Below, one piece after another: positions 1 through 5,062 of a stretch of 5,062 nt of DNA (position 1 is its first letter; each line of letters opens with the position of its first letter). The stretch covers positions 1 to 5,062 of the forward strand of contig JAIYAJ010000111.1 of assembly GCA_027489105.1 (NCBI GenBank). Direction: 5' to 3'. Below the pieces are notes generated by a model, which was given only the letters and a program-made list of their open reading frames with translations, was not told the origin of the DNA and made no database searches. This stretch comes from Zymomonas sp. (GTDB lineage Bacteria; Pseudomonadota; Alphaproteobacteria; Sphingomonadales; Sphingomonadaceae). A program made the position numbers and the translations under genes.

Positions 1-1181
1 AATTCGCGGCGGACGACCTTATCCTTGGTATGGGTGTTCCCGTTGATGTCGATCCGCTCGACATAGACGCGCGGCGACTGGTTGATCTTGAAGACCACCC
101 CCATCGTCAGCTCTTCCTTGTCGCGGTTGAAGTCCGGACGAACGTCGGGGGTAAAGCCGAAAGCGCCGGTCGCCTCGGTGATCGAGTCGACCGTGTCCTC
201 GACCGCCTTGGCGTTATACCAGTCGCCCTTCTTCATCGGCAGAAGAGCCTTGAACGCCTCGGGCTTGATGTCGCGGATCTCGCTCTCGAGGCTGACGTCG
301 CCGAATTTGTAGCGCTGCCCTTCCTCCACCACATAGGTGATGATGAAGTCCTTCTTGTCCGGGGTCAGTTCGGCCACGGCCGACACCACGCGGAAGTCCG
401 CATAGCCCTGCGTCAGATAATATTGGCGCAGCTTCTGCTGGTCATAGGACATGCGGTCGGGATCATAGCTGGTGCCCGACGAGAAAATCTTGGTGATGCC
501 CGTCTGCTTGGTCGCCATCTCGCCGCGCAGGCGGCCATCGGAGAATTTCTCGTTCCCGATGATGTTGATCTTGCGGACCTTGGACTTGTCGCCCTCGCTG
601 ATCTCGAAGATGATGTCGACGCGGTTCTGGTCGAGCTGGACCATCTTCGGCTCGACCGTCGCAGCGAAACGGCCCTGGCGGCGGTAGAGTTCGATGATGC
701 GCGCAACGTCTGCACGGACCTTCGACCGGGTGAAGATCTGACGCGGCGCCAGCTTGATCTCGGGGTTGATCTTGTCCGACTTCAGCCGCTTATTGCCTTC
801 CAGCACGATGCGGTTGACGACCGGGTTCTCGCGGACCTGCAGGGTGATGTTGCCCTGTCCGTCGTCGCGGACCTGCACGTCGGCGAAGAGCTCGGTCTCG
901 TAGAGGTCTTTCAGCGCCTGGTCTTCGGACTCGCGCGTGTAGCTCTCGCCGGGGACCAGCTTGACGTAGGAGCGGACCGTATCCGGCTCCAGTCGCTCCG
1001 AGCCTACGACGTTGACGGTCTTGATCGTGCCGATGGTTACCGGCGCACTCGGCGCGGGCGCCATCTGCGGCGGGGCCGCCTCCTGCGCGAACAATGGTTG
1101 CGAAACGCCACCCAGCATCGTGCCGACGAGCAGCGCCGAACAAAAGCGAGCCCTGCCGAAATTCTTCCTCGTCGCCGTCAC
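1..1181 (-). CDS. bamA: BamA, outer-membrane protein assembly factor (N-terminal part, cut by window edge)
   Basis: BamA is the Omp85-family core of the BAM complex, which folds and inserts beta-barrel proteins into the outer membrane. The visible 393 codons hold a signal peptide (basic start TATRKNFGRAR, hydrophobic core about 13-26, likely cleavage LFA|QE at 32/33) and a Pro/Ala-rich linker (35-47). POTRA domains follow at roughly 53-119, 121-197, 201-287 and 291-368, and POTRA 5 begins near 372 (VYVERIDINGNT). Each repeat shows a typical beta-strand ending in a G-N-type turn, such as VLEGNKRL and INIIGNEKFSD. The C-terminal barrel lies beyond position 1. I chose GTG at 1179-1181 because no in-frame ATG lies nearby upstream, the next ATG (residue 22) would destroy the signal peptide, and a GGGGAA Shine-Dalgarno sits 5 nt before it. 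An in-frame TTG upstream is possible but less likely. The gene follows rseP after 70 nt. Identity is near certain; the exact start is probable. Confidence 0.95.
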   Translation of the reverse strand, partial: MTATRKNFGRARFCSALLVGTMLGGVSQPLFAQEAAPPQMAPAPSAPVTIGTIKTVNVVGSERLEPDTVRSYVKLVPGESYTRESEDQALKDLYETELFADVQVRDDGQGNITLQVRENPVVNRIVLEGNKRLKSDKINPEIKLAPRQIFTRSKVRADVARIIELYRRQGRFAATVEPKMVQLDQNRVDIIFEISEGDKSKVRKINIIGNEKFSDGRLRGEMATKQTGITKIFSSGTSYDPDRMSYDQQKLRQYYLTQGYADFRVVSAVAELTPDKKDFIITYVVEEGQRYKFGDVSLESEIRDIKPEAFKALLPMKKGDWYNAKAVEDTVDSITEATGAFGFTPDVRPDFNRDKEELTMGVVFKINQSPRVYVERIDINGNTHTKDKVVRRE

Positions 1182-1190
1182 GCGTTCCCC
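1178..1190 (-). promoter_or_regulatory. bamA translation initiation site
   Basis: GGGGAA at 1185-1190 lies 5 nt (counted from the last G) before GTG 1179-1181. This site decides the bamA start, because no ATG gives a complete signal peptide. The GTG overlaps TGA (1178-1180) of the short upstream frame. Confidence 0.65.
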
Positions 1191-1251
1191 GCTTCCATAG
1201 AATCCACGCCCCCCCAAGCAAGGAAGGTGCGCATGCACTGCCCGATCACGG
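1182..1251 (-). other. rseP-bamA intergenic leader with a possible 23-codon bridging ORF
   Basis: This is the only gap of note between genes. It contains no good promoter or terminator. On the minus strand, a GTG (1247-1249) begins 2 nt after the rseP stop. It opens a 23-codon frame ending in TGA at 1178-1180, which overlaps the bamA GTG as GTGA. Internal ATGs at 1232-1234 (18 codons) and 1196-1198 (6 codons, MEAGNA) share this frame. A run of seven G (1209-1215) lies 10 nt before the last ATG and could act as its ribosome site. Whether any of these is translated is unknown; the peptide resembles nothing I recognise. Confidence 0.5.
1209..1227 (-). other. Possible leader hairpin, CCUUCC paired with G-run
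   Basis: On the minus strand, CCTTCC (1222-1227) can pair with six of the seven G at 1209-1215 around a 6-nt loop (1216-1221). The stem is 6 bp with four G-C and two G-U pairs. It would hide the G-run upstream of the small MEAGNA frame and bamA. There is no U-tract after it, so it is not a terminator. Pairing was found by eye; stability was not computed. Confidence 0.3.
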
Positions 1252-2385
1252 TCAGCCGATCAACCCGGCAAGCCTCTCCAGAGCGCCCAGAGAAAGAATA
1301 TCGTTGAGCGTAACGAAGATCATGAAGGACAGCAGTACGGCCAAGCCGGATCGAAACGCCCATTCCATAGCCCTTTCAGGGACCGGCCGGCGCGCTATTC
1401 CCTCGAACAGGTAGAAGACCAGATGGCCGCCGTCGAGCATGGGGATTGGCAACAGGTTGATGAATCCCAGATTAATCGAGATGAGCGCCATCAGCATGAC
1501 GAAGTTGAGCAGCCCCAGCGATGCCTGCTGTCCCGACACCTGCGCGATCTTGATCGGACCGCCCAACTCCTTGACCGAACGACGCCCCGTGACGATCTGA
1601 CCGAGCGTGTCGATCATCGTCCGGACGATGCCGAAAGTCTGCCGCGTCGCCTCGGCCGGCAGTTCGAGCAGCGGGACCTGCTCGATCACCTGCTGGCCCG
1701 ACATGACGCCGATCGTCCCCTTGCGGAATTCGTTGCCGAACCGATCACGCTCGACATTGGCGGCGGTCTTCACGCTGACCAAAAGCGGCTTCCCGCCACG
1801 GTCGACCAAAAGCGAAAGCTCTTCATCCGGGCGGAAGCGGATCATCTCCGCCATTTCGTCGAAGGTGTCGACCGGACGCCCGGCGACGGCGGTGATGCGG
1901 TCGCCCGGCTGCAACCCGGCGGCAGCGGCGGGAGATTTCTCGATGATGGCCGACAGCGTCGCGGGCGTGCGCGGCACGCCATAGGCCGCGAAAAAGGCCA
2001 TGAAGATGGCGATCGCGACGAGGAAGTTCGTCGCCGGCCCCGCGAAGACGATCAGGAACCGTTGCCAGACCGCCTTGGCCTGGAAGGTCCTGGCGCGCTC
2101 CTCGGGCGGCAAGGCGAGCCATTCGGGCGTCGGCTGGCTCGCAGGGTTCATGTCCCCGGCGAACTTCACATAGCCGCCCATGGGGATCCAGCCCAGTTTC
2201 CAGCGGGTACCACGCGAGTCGGTATAGCCGGCAATCTCGCGACCGAAACCTATCGAGAAGGCGTCGGCCTTAACCCCGCACCAGCGTCCGACCAGATAAT
2301 GGCCCAGTTCATGAACGAAGATCAGCGGCCCGATGACGAGCAGAAAGGCGAATATCGTGAAGAGGATACCGGGATGTTCTGTCAC
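1252..2385 (-). CDS. rseP: RseP, site-2 intramembrane zinc metalloprotease
   Basis: This is an M50B-family inner-membrane protease. In characterised relatives it cleaves anti-sigma factors within the membrane and clears leftover signal peptides. The 377-residue protein shows the zinc motif HELGH (H25, E26, H29) in the first membrane segment (about 7-24 onward). It also has a GWIPMGGYVKFAGD loop (65-78), a second membrane segment (about 108-134, with FAGPATNF), and one PDZ domain (about 138-208, with AAAAGLQPGDRI). ELGGPI (273-278), a third segment (about 289-309), the NLLPIPMLDGG motif (310-320, metal ligand D318) and a last segment (about 342-363) complete it. A single PDZ domain and this length fit alphaproteobacterial forms; E. 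coli RseP has two PDZ domains and about 450 residues. The start is GTG, overlapping the dxr stop as GTGA. Its substrate here cannot be read from the window. Confidence 0.96.
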   Translation of the reverse strand: MTEHPGILFTIFAFLLVIGPLIFVHELGHYLVGRWCGVKADAFSIGFGREIAGYTDSRGTRWKLGWIPMGGYVKFAGDMNPASQPTPEWLALPPEERARTFQAKAVWQRFLIVFAGPATNFLVAIAIFMAFFAAYGVPRTPATLSAIIEKSPAAAAGLQPGDRITAVAGRPVDTFDEMAEMIRFRPDEELSLLVDRGGKPLLVSVKTAANVERDRFGNEFRKGTIGVMSGQQVIEQVPLLELPAEATRQTFGIVRTMIDTLGQIVTGRRSVKELGGPIKIAQVSGQQASLGLLNFVMLMALISINLGFINLLPIPMLDGGHLVFYLFEGIARRPVPERAMEWAFRSGLAVLLSFMIFVTLNDILSLGALERLAGLIG

Positions 2386-2400
2386 GCGCCGATAGTCTCC
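2382..2400 (-). promoter_or_regulatory. dxr-rseP GTGA junction and rseP ribosome site
   Basis: The dxr TGA (2382-2384) and the rseP GTG (2383-2385) overlap as GTGA. GGAG at 2397-2400, inside the last dxr codons, is the best Shine-Dalgarno, but its 11-nt spacing is long. Translation of rseP is therefore probably coupled to that of dxr. Confidence 0.6.
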
Positions 2401-3545
2401 ATCGCATCCCGAGCCACAGCCCGTGCCTCCGCATCGATAGCGAAGACATCTTCCAGGCGGGACGGTGCGGCGGGATCGTAGCGATCCAGAGCTTTGCGCA
2501 CGATTAACGCAATGTCGAGAAAGCCGATCCGGCCTTCGAGAAAGGCCCCGACCGCCACCTCATTGGCCGCGTTGAGGATCACGGCGCGCCCTGCCCCTTC
2601 GGCCAATATGTCCTTGGCCAGCGCAAAGGCCGGGAAGCGTTCCGGATCGGGCGCATGAAAATCGAGCCGGCCGACTGCGGCGAGGTCGGGACGCTGGCAG
2701 GGCGTCGCCATGCGCTGCGGCCAGGCCAGACAATGGGCGATCGGGGTCCGCATGTCGGGCGAACCGAGATGCGCCAGGACCGAGCCATCCACATAATCGA
2801 CCAGCGCATGGACCACCGACTGCGGATGGACGATGGCGTCGAACTGGCCGGCCTCCAGCGGAAACAGGTGGAAAGCCTCGATCAGTTCGAGGCCCTTGTT
2901 CATCAGCGTCGCGCTGTCGACCGAGATCTTTGCGCCCATCGACCAGTTCGGATGCTTGACCGCCTGCGCCGGGGTGACCGAGCGCATCGCCTCCAGCGTC
3001 CAGTCCCGGAACGGCCCGCCGCTCGCGGTCAACGTCACCTTGCGGATGCTGCCGGGGGCGCCATGATCGAAACATTGGAAGACGGCATTATGCTCGGAAT
3101 CGACGGGCAGCAGCGTCGCGCCGTGGCGTTTCGCAGCATCGGTCATCAGCGCACCCGCCGACACCAGCGACTCCTTGTTCGCCAGAGCCACGGTCCGTCC
3201 CCCGCGCAGCGCCGCCATCGTCGACAGGAGCCCGGCGGTGCCGACGATCGCCGCCATGGTCCAGTCCGCGCCGCGTGATGCAGCGTCCACGACGGCCTCC
3301 TCGCCTGCGGCGACCTCGACCTCACTCCCCGACAAGGCGTCTTTCAGCGCTCCATAGAGTGCCGGATCGCCGATGACGGCCAGTTCGGCCCCGGTACGCC
3401 GCGCTGCATCGGCGAGGCCGGCCACGTCGCGCTGCGCGGTCAACGCGACGACGCGGAACGCCGCGCGATCACGCTCGATCAGGTCGAGCGTCGACGTGCC
3501 GATCGATCCGGTCGCGCCAAGGATGGATACGCTCTTCACGGTCAC
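2382..3545 (-). CDS. dxr: 1-deoxy-D-xylulose 5-phosphate reductoisomerase (DXR, IspC)
   Basis: DXR converts 1-deoxy-D-xylulose 5-phosphate to 2-C-methyl-D-erythritol 4-phosphate with NADPH and a divalent metal. It is the committed cytosolic step of the MEP isoprenoid pathway and the target of fosmidomycin. All hallmarks are visible: the NADPH-binding GATGSIG (10-16), LANKESLV (121-128), and metal ligands D149 and E151 in VDSEHNA. SGGPFRD follows at 175-181. The active-site loop has H198, W201 and M203, and S211, N216, K217 and E220 lie in VDSATLMNKGLE. At 387 residues it is full length (E. coli 398). GTG at 3543-3545 is preferred over the second GTG two codons later because the run of seven G lies 5 nt upstream of it and its position forms a GTGA overlap with the cdsA stop. 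Its product feeds IPP to UppS, encoded two genes upstream. No catalytic residue is missing. Confidence 0.97.
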   Translation of the reverse strand: MTVKSVSILGATGSIGTSTLDLIERDRAAFRVVALTAQRDVAGLADAARRTGAELAVIGDPALYGALKDALSGSEVEVAAGEEAVVDAASRGADWTMAAIVGTAGLLSTMAALRGGRTVALANKESLVSAGALMTDAAKRHGATLLPVDSEHNAVFQCFDHGAPGSIRKVTLTASGGPFRDWTLEAMRSVTPAQAVKHPNWSMGAKISVDSATLMNKGLELIEAFHLFPLEAGQFDAIVHPQSVVHALVDYVDGSVLAHLGSPDMRTPIAHCLAWPQRMATPCQRPDLAAVGRLDFHAPDPERFPAFALAKDILAEGAGRAVILNAANEVAVGAFLEGRIGFLDIALIVRKALDRYDPAAPSRLEDVFAIDAEARAVARDAMETIGA

Positions 3546-3557
3546 AAAATCCCCCCC
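3542..3557 (-). promoter_or_regulatory. cdsA-dxr GTGA junction with G7 ribosome site and slippery heptamer
   Basis: The cdsA TGA (3542-3544) and the dxr GTG (3543-3545) overlap as GTGA. Seven G (3551-3557) stand 5 nt before the GTG and can pair with the CCUCC of 16S rRNA using one G-U pair. In the cdsA frame the run reads G GGG GGG, the X XXY YYZ form of a -1 slippery site. A -1 slip there would enter the dxr frame. Confidence 0.55.
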
Positions 3558-4342
3558 GCAACGCCCGCCGCGACCAGGAGCGCGACTGGAACGACGCCGT
3601 CGAGCCGGTCCAGGACACCACCATGACCGGGAAGCAGCGTTCCGCTATCTTTAACCCCGGAGCGGCGCTTGAGCCAGCTTTCGAAAAAGTCGCCGCCCTG
3701 CGCTGCCACCGCCAGCGGCGCACCGGCGATCAGGAAGGCCGTTCCAAGCCCATATGCGGATGCGACGGCGGCTCCACAGACCAGCGCGCCGACCATGCCG
3801 CCCGCCAGACCGGCCCAGGTCTTGCTGGGGCTGATCGAAGGGGCGATCTTCGGGCCGCCAATGGCCCTGCCGGCGAAATAAGCGCCGATATCGGTCGCCC
3901 AGACGACGACCAGCGTCCACAGTGCCAAAGCGAAGCCCTGCCCCGGCTGCTCGCGCAGATAGATCAGCGCAACCGCCGGGAACACCGTATAGAGCACGCC
4001 CGCGCCGAGCCGGGCCCGGAAACTGACGACCGCAACCAGGATGGCGGCGAGACCGGTCAGATCGACGGTCTGCGCAATCAGACGATTGGCGATCGTTGCC
4101 AGCTTGATCGGATCGGCAAAGGACAGGGCCGACAGCATCAGCGCGGCGACGGCCAGCACCCCCAATATGAGCTGCCAGCGCGACGCCTGCGCCATCGTCG
4201 CCCATTCGACCATCATGAGCACCGCCAGCAGCGATGCCAGCGCCCAGAAAGCGACGCCACCGAACCACAAGGCCGCGAGCGCCACCACCATCATCACGAT
4301 GCCAGAGACGATCCGGAGCCGCAGTTCGCGTGTCAAAGCCAT
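3542..4342 (-). CDS. cdsA: Phosphatidate cytidylyltransferase (CDP-diglyceride synthase)
   Basis: CdsA makes CDP-diacylglycerol from phosphatidic acid and CTP in the inner membrane, the branch point to all major phospholipids. The 266-residue protein is mostly hydrophobic, with an estimated seven to eight membrane segments (for example about 12-30, 31-48, 57-75, 96-108, 114-128, 138-150, 180-198 and 249-264). The family signature fits completely at 222-248: S-W-L-K-R, then K-D, then LPGHGG and LDRLD. Upstream are WATDIGAYFAGRAIGGPKIA (148-167) and SPSKTWAG (171-178), also typical. The start is ATG, 12 nt after the uppS stop and in the same frame as uppS. No good Shine-Dalgarno is seen, so reinitiation by ribosomes finishing uppS is likely. 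The 3' end carries a run of seven G that also serves the dxr start. The length is slightly short compared with E. coli (285) but complete. Confidence 0.96.
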   Translation of the reverse strand: MALTRELRLRIVSGIVMMVVALAALWFGGVAFWALASLLAVLMMVEWATMAQASRWQLILGVLAVAALMLSALSFADPIKLATIANRLIAQTVDLTGLAAILVAVVSFRARLGAGVLYTVFPAVALIYLREQPGQGFALALWTLVVVWATDIGAYFAGRAIGGPKIAPSISPSKTWAGLAGGMVGALVCGAAVASAYGLGTAFLIAGAPLAVAAQGGDFFESWLKRRSGVKDSGTLLPGHGGVLDRLDGVVPVALLVAAGVAGGIL

Positions 4343-4354
4343 CAGAATAGCGGC
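4343..4354 (-). promoter_or_regulatory. uppS-cdsA spacer without a recognisable Shine-Dalgarno
   Basis: Twelve nt (four codons: GCC GCT ATT CTG) separate the uppS TGA (4355-4357) from the cdsA ATG (4340-4342), and the two genes are in the same frame. No G-rich ribosome site lies at usual spacing. This points to reinitiation by ribosomes that have just ended uppS. Confidence 0.5.
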
Positions 4355-5047
4355 TCAGCGCCCGCCGAAGCGCCGCTCGCGGGTGCCGAAATCGGCGATC
4401 GCGGCCGCCAGGGCGTTGCCGTCGAAATCGGGCCACAGCGTGTCGACGAACAGCAGTTCGGCATAGGCGGCCTGCCACAGCAGGAAGTTGGACAAGCGTC
4501 GCTCGCCGGACGTCCTGATGAGCAGATCGAGCGGAGGCAGGTCGCACGTGTCGAGCCGGGCCTCGATCATCGCCTGATCGATAGCGTCGGGATCCAACGT
4601 CCCCGCCTGGACCTGCGCGGCGATACCCCGCACGGCGCGGAGCATCTCGTCCTGCGCGCCATAATTCAGCGCCAGCACGAAATCGAGGCGGCGGTTGTTC
4701 TTGGTCAGTTCGACCCCGTCCCGCACCAGCCCGATCAGATCGCCTTCGAGCGCGCCGATATCGCCTATGGTGCGCAGGCGGATGCCGTTGCGATGGAGTT
4801 CGGCCACTTCCTTGCGGAGATAGTGACGCAGCAGGCCCATGAGGTCGGTGACCTCCTCGGCCGAGCGGCGCCAGTTCTCCGAAGAAAAGGCATAGAGGGT
4901 AAGCGCGCGAAGCCCCATGTCCGCCGCCGCCTTGACCGTGACGCGCACGGCTTCGGCGCCGGCGCGGTGGCCGGCCACTCGCGGGAGGAAGCGTCGCTTT
5001 GCCCAGCGTCCATTGCCGTCCATGATGATCGCAACATGGCGTGGCAT
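4355..5047 (-). CDS. uppS: Undecaprenyl (isoprenyl) diphosphate synthase, cis-prenyltransferase
   Basis: UppS adds IPP units in cis to farnesyl diphosphate to give the C55 carrier lipid used for peptidoglycan and surface polysaccharide export. It is a soluble enzyme working at the membrane face. Visible family motifs are HVAIIMDGNGRWA (4-16, catalytic D10), GHRAG (26-30, H27), and TLYAFSSENWRR (50-61). The C-terminal diphosphate and metal site is LLIRTSGERRLSNFLLWQ (R178, R184, S186), followed by AYAELLF (E197) and WPDFDG (205-210). The residues align with E. coli D26, H43, R194, R200, S202 and E213 at a constant offset of 16, so the enzyme looks intact. The chosen ATG at 5045-5047 has a G-rich ribosome site 7 nt upstream. 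The frame remains open to the window edge, so a start further right cannot be excluded. Chain length (C55 or other) cannot be proved from sequence alone. Confidence 0.95.
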   Translation of the reverse strand: MPRHVAIIMDGNGRWAKRRFLPRVAGHRAGAEAVRVTVKAAADMGLRALTLYAFSSENWRRSAEEVTDLMGLLRHYLRKEVAELHRNGIRLRTIGDIGALEGDLIGLVRDGVELTKNNRRLDFVLALNYGAQDEMLRAVRGIAAQVQAGTLDPDAIDQAMIEARLDTCDLPPLDLLIRTSGERRLSNFLLWQAAYAELLFVDTLWPDFDGNALAAAIADFGTRERRFGGR

Positions 5048-5054
5048 GCCGCTG

Positions 5055-5060
5055 CCCCCC
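5055..5060 (-). promoter_or_regulatory. G-rich ribosome binding site of uppS
   Basis: Six G lie 7 nt upstream of ATG 5045-5047. This supports that start, although the reading frame stays open to the window edge and anything further upstream is out of view. Confidence 0.5.
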
Positions 5061-5062
5061 GC

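Noticed and set aside
1..5. AATTC at the left edge, resembling an EcoRI-cut end of a cloned fragment
   Set aside because: It falls in frame within a normal BamA POTRA 5 sequence (R-R-E-F), so the edge is more simply a window boundary and nothing biological follows.
1193..1221. Possible sigma-70-like promoter (TTGCTT, 16 nt, TATGGA) before bamA
   Set aside because: The -10 match is poor. Transcription would begin almost at the bamA start and leave no ribosome site on the RNA.
1227..1238. Inverted repeat GTGC-ATGC-GCAC in the rseP-bamA gap, considered as a terminator
   Set aside because: The stem is only 4 bp and no U-run follows, so it cannot be supported as a terminator.
30..1307. Long plus-strand open frame of 425 codons opposite bamA
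   Set aside because: It lies antisense to clear BamA POTRA coding sequence. Its composition is the Asp/Leu/Val/Arg-rich pattern expected from the reverse of GC-rich codons, and no domain is recognisable.
1178..1363. 61-codon minus-strand frame starting inside rseP and ending at the bamA start
   Set aside because: Most of it lies out of frame within the RseP C-terminal coding region. Only the part after the rseP stop is worth considering, and it is treated as a finding.
1423..2481. Plus-strand open frame of 352 codons opposite rseP and the end of dxr
   Set aside because: It is antisense to two well-supported enzymes and very rich in Arg, Asp and Gly without motifs, typical of a shadow frame.
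2655..3278. Plus-strand 207-codon frame opposite dxr
   Set aside because: It is antisense to the DXR active-site region, whose conservation explains the sequence.
3651..4547. Minus-strand 298-codon frame overlapping cdsA and uppS in another phase
   Set aside because: It is out of frame with both motif-rich genes, very Arg-rich, and lacks recognisable domains.

Overview
The window is a GC-rich, densely packed piece of bacterial chromosome with every real gene on the minus strand. Reading in the direction of transcription (right to left), the order is uppS - cdsA - dxr - rseP - bamA. This is the classic envelope and isoprenoid housekeeping cluster of proteobacteria. The single-PDZ, 377-residue RseP, the short CdsA and the character of the BamA POTRA region suggest an alphaproteobacterium, most likely of the Sphingomonadales. 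That placement rests on remembered family resemblance, not on a search.

Layout: uppS (4355-5047) reaches almost to the right edge. A 12-nt gap separates it from cdsA (3542-4342). cdsA overlaps dxr (2382-3545) by 4 nt, and dxr overlaps rseP (1252-2385) by 4 nt, both as GTGA. After a 70-nt spacer comes bamA, which starts at GTG 1181 and runs off the left edge after 393 codons (signal peptide, POTRA 1-4 and the start of POTRA 5). No tRNA, rRNA, CRISPR array, insertion sequence, attachment site or convincing terminator was seen. No clear promoter was seen either, so the genes are probably co-transcribed from a promoter to the right of the window.

The genes work together on building the envelope. 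DXR commits carbon to the MEP pathway that supplies IPP. UppS condenses IPP into the C55 carrier lipid for peptidoglycan and surface polysaccharides. CdsA makes CDP-diacylglycerol for phospholipids. RseP is an intramembrane protease of envelope stress signalling and signal-peptide clearance. BamA inserts outer-membrane beta-barrels.

I found no undescribed multi-gene system; the gene content is ordinary. The points worth a second look are at the junctions. A possible 23-codon ORF exactly bridges rseP to bamA. A G_GGG_GGG heptamer at the end of cdsA is phased so that a -1 slip would enter dxr. uppS and cdsA share a frame across a single TGA. GTG starts placed in GTGA overlaps recur.
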